A stretch of 64,000 nucleotides of DNA from CBDUZS01 sp965371785. Its GTDB lineage: Bacteria; Fermentibacterota; Fermentibacteria; Fermentibacterales; JCC-6. The notes under the pieces are model-generated. The model made no database searches, was not told where the DNA came from, and saw nothing but the letters and a program-made list of their open reading frames with translations. Below, one piece after another: positions 61,722 to 64,000 of this stretch (within the stretch, counting starts at the first letter, position 1; every line of letters starts with the position of its first letter). A program made the translations under genes and the position numbers. The DNA lies in assembly GCA_965371785.1 (NCBI GenBank), contig CBDUZS010000001.1, forward strand, positions 10,525-74,524. Reading direction: 5' to 3'.

Positions 61722-62119
61722 GAACGTTCCTCCTCGAGAAGTGCTATCGCCTCTATCTCGACCAGGGCATCAAGGGGCAGCCGAGCCACTTCGAAGGCTG
61801 CCCTTGCCGGGTATGGAGCATCGAAGTACCCGGCGTAGATCCGGTTCACCTCGGCAAAGTCAGACATGCTTGCAAGGTACAGAGTTACCTTCACAACACG
61901 ATCCATACCTGCACCTGCCGCCCCGATTATCTCTCTAAGGTTCTCGAGAGCCTGCTCGGCCTGTAGCCCGATACCATCCTTCAGCTCTCCCGAGGTCGGG
62001 TCGATACCCAGCTGTCCGGATACGAAAAGCATTTCACCGGCTCTGACAGCAGAACTGTACGGTCCGACAGGTTCGGGTGCCTTTGATGAGCGTACTTCTC
62101 TAATCCCGGTTTTATTCAC
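61718..62119 (-). CDS. ridA: RidA family enamine/imine deaminase
   Basis: 133 residues. PVGPYSSAVRAGEMLFVSGQLGIDP, ENLREIIGAAGAGMDRVVKVTLYLASMSDF, and the catalytic Arg in YPARAAFEVARLPLDALVEIEAIA are all in place. It destroys reactive 2-aminoacrylate made by PLP enzymes. Translationally coupled to tolQ, a location that is incidental rather than functional as far as I can tell. Confidence 0.95.
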   Translation of the reverse strand: MNKTGIREVRSSKAPEPVGPYSSAVRAGEMLFVSGQLGIDPTSGELKDGIGLQAEQALENLREIIGAAGAGMDRVVKVTLYLASMSDFAEVNRIYAGYFDAPYPARAAFEVARLPLDALVEIEAIALLEEERS

Positions 62120-62229
62120 TGCGGTTCCCCCAGGTATACCCGATTATACAGCTTATACATGCGTGGGGGGCTACTGTTCCAGGGCTGAAACGAACAAAAA
62201 ACTCATGCGTAAGACGAGTAGATTCTCCG

Positions 62230-62499
62230 CTATCCCGTATCCGGTCTGCTGAAAAGCCTCTTCTTGCACTCGGGATCAGGCCACTCGTGTCCGCAGCCGG
62301 AACAATGCCAGTCAGGAGAATCCTCCCGCATCATGATTCCGCCGAGTTTGAGCTTTCCCTCCTGCTCCGCAGCAATTGTCATTGCAGCAGGCATGCCGTA
62401 GAGAATGGGTATTACGCCTTCGGTTCCGCACTGGGGGCATCTGATCCCGGAGCCTTCGCACTGGGTGGGAATACACCTTGCACAGTTTTCACACCCCAT
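62230..62499 (-). CDS. small zinc-ribbon protein
   Basis: 89 residues from ATG 62499, with AGAGGA eight bases upstream; it overlaps the add stop by 11 bp. The upstream open frame to 62679 lies inside add and is a shadow. It contains many Cys pairs: GCENCARC, CEGSGIRCPQCG, and HCSGCGHEWPDPECKK. The middle (GVIPILYGMPAAMT...LKLGGIMMREDSPDWHC) is a recurring small conserved family in diverse bacteria. Function unknown. Confidence 0.75.
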   Translation of the reverse strand: MGCENCARCIPTQCEGSGIRCPQCGTEGVIPILYGMPAAMTIAAEQEGKLKLGGIMMREDSPDWHCSGCGHEWPDPECKKRLFSRPDTG

Positions 62500-63718
62500 G
62501 GGAAGATTCCTCTCCGAATTCCTTCTCGATCCGCTCGAAGTACTCCATGCACTTCCGTACGTACTTCCTCTTCTCGGCATACCTGCCGGGATAGAAACTA
62601 CGCTTGAATCCGTAGATGACAAGGGTCTTGAGTTCCTTGAGACCCAGTCCGAAAGCCTTCGCTGCCTTGTACATCTCATCAGTAGAAGTAGTGTTGGAGA
62701 TTGTTCTGTTGTCCGTGCAGAGAGCTACGGAAAGTTTGTTCTTCAGCATCTCTCCGAAGGGGTGATCCTCCAGCCTTGCGATGGTCGGGTCGGTCTGCAG
62801 ATTCGACGTGAGACAGACCTCGATTGTAATTCGTTTGTCGGCAACGAACTGAACGAGATCCTGTACGTACTTCTCCCTGTCCACGATACTTCTGTTCCTG
62901 ATAGCGTTGGGATTGAGAAGAGACGTTCCATGCCCTATTCTGTCAGCATGGAGCTCTGTAATAGCCTGGAATATGCTTTCGGGACCGTAAGCCTCACCCG
63001 CGTGCACGGTCTTCCTCAAGAAACTGCGAGTAGCTCTCATGTACGCTTCCCTGTGGTGTATAGGAGGGTATCCCATCTCGGGCCCTGCCAGGTCTACACC
63101 GACAACGGGGAGATGCTCCTCGTTCTTTGCAAAAGCCGCTGCACCTACCAGCTCCAGAGATGCCATGCCGAATACTCTATCCAGAGATGTGTACGGGTGT
63201 ACGGACAGGAAGTCTCCGTAGTGAGAGGAGAAATTTTCAGTAAAGAATCTCATCGCACAGGCGATGATACCGTAATCGAAATGAGGTTCGGAACCGTCGA
63301 CCACACCAGGGCGGGAATTGAACTCCATTCTCGCCCTCTCGAGTCCACGGTTCACCGCATGAAACACACCGGGCATGTCCATGTTCACCCCGGCATGCAG
63401 CTGGGGAGCGAACCTGACCTCGATGTATCGTACACCTTCAGCCTGACAGTCAGTTGCCAGCTCGTACGATATCCGTTCGAGATTCTCAGGTGACTGCATT
63501 ACGGCACAGCTATAGGCAAAACCTTGGAGATAATCCTCGAGATCCGAATAACCGTCCTTGAAAACGGTTTCCCTGAGCCCCTCGACGGTATAGGAAGGCA
63601 GTTCAACGCCTTCCTGCTTTGCGAGTTCGATAAGGGTCGCAAGCCTGATCGAACCATCCAGATGCAGATGCAGGTCGGACTTGGGCAGCCTCTCGATCAA
63701 TTCTCTCGAAACGTTCAA
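62489..63718 (-). CDS. add: adenosine deaminase
   Basis: 409 residues from a TTG with GGAGGT upstream. Zinc ligands in LHLHLDGSI, HAGEAYGPESI, RIGHGTSL and the late Asp in ALCTDNRTISNTT; catalytic Glu in HAGE. It converts adenosine/deoxyadenosine to inosine (purine salvage), complementing the secreted 5'-nucleotidase and mtnP in this window. The C-terminal helical tail (KYVRKCMEYFERIEKEF) is slightly long for the family. Confidence 0.93.
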   Translation of the reverse strand: MNVSRELIERLPKSDLHLHLDGSIRLATLIELAKQEGVELPSYTVEGLRETVFKDGYSDLEDYLQGFAYSCAVMQSPENLERISYELATDCQAEGVRYIEVRFAPQLHAGVNMDMPGVFHAVNRGLERARMEFNSRPGVVDGSEPHFDYGIIACAMRFFTENFSSHYGDFLSVHPYTSLDRVFGMASLELVGAAAFAKNEEHLPVVGVDLAGPEMGYPPIHHREAYMRATRSFLRKTVHAGEAYGPESIFQAITELHADRIGHGTSLLNPNAIRNRSIVDREKYVQDLVQFVADKRITIEVCLTSNLQTDPTIARLEDHPFGEMLKNKLSVALCTDNRTISNTTSTDEMYKAAKAFGLGLKELKTLVIYGFKRSFYPGRYAEKRKYVRKCMEYFERIEKEFGEESSHGV

Positions 63719-63757
63719 AACAACCTCCGGTACTCAGACAATAACCCAGACATCACA

Positions 63758-63763
63758 ATTATA
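63758..63763 (-). promoter_or_regulatory. candidate -10 box for add
   Basis: TATAAT on the minus strand about 40 bp before the TTG start; no convincing -35 box (GTCAAC at a 16-base spacing). Confidence 0.35.
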
Positions 63764-63823
63764 CAGAACGGAAGGACGAGTTGACCCGGGGTGAGTTCGA
63801 ATCCCGTTAGGGGTCCCTTTTTT

Positions 63824-63966
63824 AAACCAGTGGTTTCGCGCAGACGTAAAAGGTTGAATCCCTTAGGAGATAGGGGAGTTGCAAGTCCCCTATCAGGGAG
63901 GTATACCACCCCTGATGGGAACAGAGCTTTCTGCAGTTGTCTACGTCGTTGTGCACCAGCCTTTTT
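63824..63966 (+). ncRNA. candidate structured RNA (unassigned)
   Basis: Closing helix: TGGT (63831), GCGC (63838) and GACGTA (63843) pair in order with ACCA (63955), GTGC (63951) and TACGTC (63942). Inside it are AAGG-TTGAATC-CCTT, the 9-bp hairpin GATAGGGGA/TCCCCTATC at 63869-63894, and ATCAGGG/CCCTGAT at 63892-63916, which competes with its base. A T-run (CTTTTT) follows at 63961. No known RNA family recognised; strand uncertain. Confidence 0.35.
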
Positions 63967-64000
63967 CCATATCTTGCGTGGAGTTGCAAGTACTCTTCTT

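Larger units (their letters stand above)
63719..64000. other. gene-free right end with tRNA-like and structured RNA-like elements
   Basis: No protein gene. A tRNA T-arm-like string GAGTTCGAATCCC lies at 63793-63805 followed by GGGGTCCC and six T residues, but no acceptor partner exists upstream. From 63831 inverted repeats nest in an RNA-like way (see separate entry). The 12-mer GGAGTTGCAAGT occurs at 63875 and again at 63980. Confidence 0.5.

Noticed and set aside
63719..63820. A tRNA gene ending at GAGTTCGAATCCC...GGGGTCCC
   Set aside because: The T-stem does not pair properly and no matching acceptor 5' strand or anticodon arm lies within 95 bp upstream.
1..64000. CRISPR arrays, insertion sequences, prophage genes
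   Set aside because: I saw no regularly spaced direct repeats of CRISPR type, no transposase or integrase, and no phage structural genes anywhere in the window.

Overview
The window reads as a chromosome piece from an uncultured, Gram-negative-type (diderm) anaerobe of the FCB-like candidate phyla. Fermentibacterota or a similar lineage is my best guess, not a proof. The evidence is a complete Tol-Pal operon, several outer-membrane beta-barrel proteins, PorV-like proteins, and secreted proteins ending in FlgD-Ig/type-A-like C-terminal domains. A gingipain-like C25 peptidase, a ferredoxin-dependent 2-oxoacid oxidoreductase, ATP-type PEP carboxykinase and B12-linked functions fit the same picture. 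Core DNA looks moderately GC-rich. Genes are tightly packed, often with ATGA-type overlaps, and GTG/TTG starts with good ribosome sites are common.

Layout. 0-4 kb (+): a LolC/E-type permease cut by the left edge, a transglutaminase-like relic and a PDZ aspartyl protease. 4-11.4 kb: housekeeping and salvage genes (thiL, mtnP, rlmN, a YjjG-like nucleotidase, cobO, a NimA-like flavoprotein, glnA). 11.4-16 kb: a visibly more AT-rich accessory island of four lone genes (beta-helix protein, propeller-like protein, NTF2-like lipoprotein, small Cys protein) punctuated by four copies of an intergenic repeat. 16-18 kb (-): a secreted protein whose thioredoxin active site is interrupted by an in-frame TGA, best read as selenocysteine. 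18-24.5 kb: pckA, then a + operon of HAD, UMF1-type MFS, a membrane protein and a radical SAM protein. 24.6-36.7 kb (-): C25 peptidase, korDABC, a cyclic-2,3-diphosphoglycerate-synthetase-like GTPase, an alkaline-phosphatase-superfamily hydrolase, DUF2085, an FAD protein and 5'-nucleotidase. 36.7-43.5 kb (-): envelope cluster (PorV-like, helix-hairpin-helix barrel, PorV-like, OB-fold secreted protein, solute-binding lipoprotein). 43.6-53.6 kb: FmdB, LPG-synthase-like flippase-type protein, gmhA, rmlD, methyltransferase, barrel, rsmA, a TatD/radical-SAM fusion and purA. 53.6-63.7 kb (-): engB, clpX, clpP, tig, tRNA-Leu, then cpoB-pal-tolB-tolA-tolR-tolQ, ridA, a zinc ribbon protein and add. 63.8-64 kb: no gene, but dense inverted repeats suggesting a structured RNA or tRNA-derived remnant.

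The most interesting observation is the probable selenoprotein at 15992-17965: signal peptide, LVIVD-type propeller, Ig-like domain, a TlpA/redoxin domain with a U-x-x-C active site and a secretion-type C-terminal domain. A hairpin just after the TGA resembles a bacterial SECIS element. Second are the repeat-punctuated island and the structured right-hand end.
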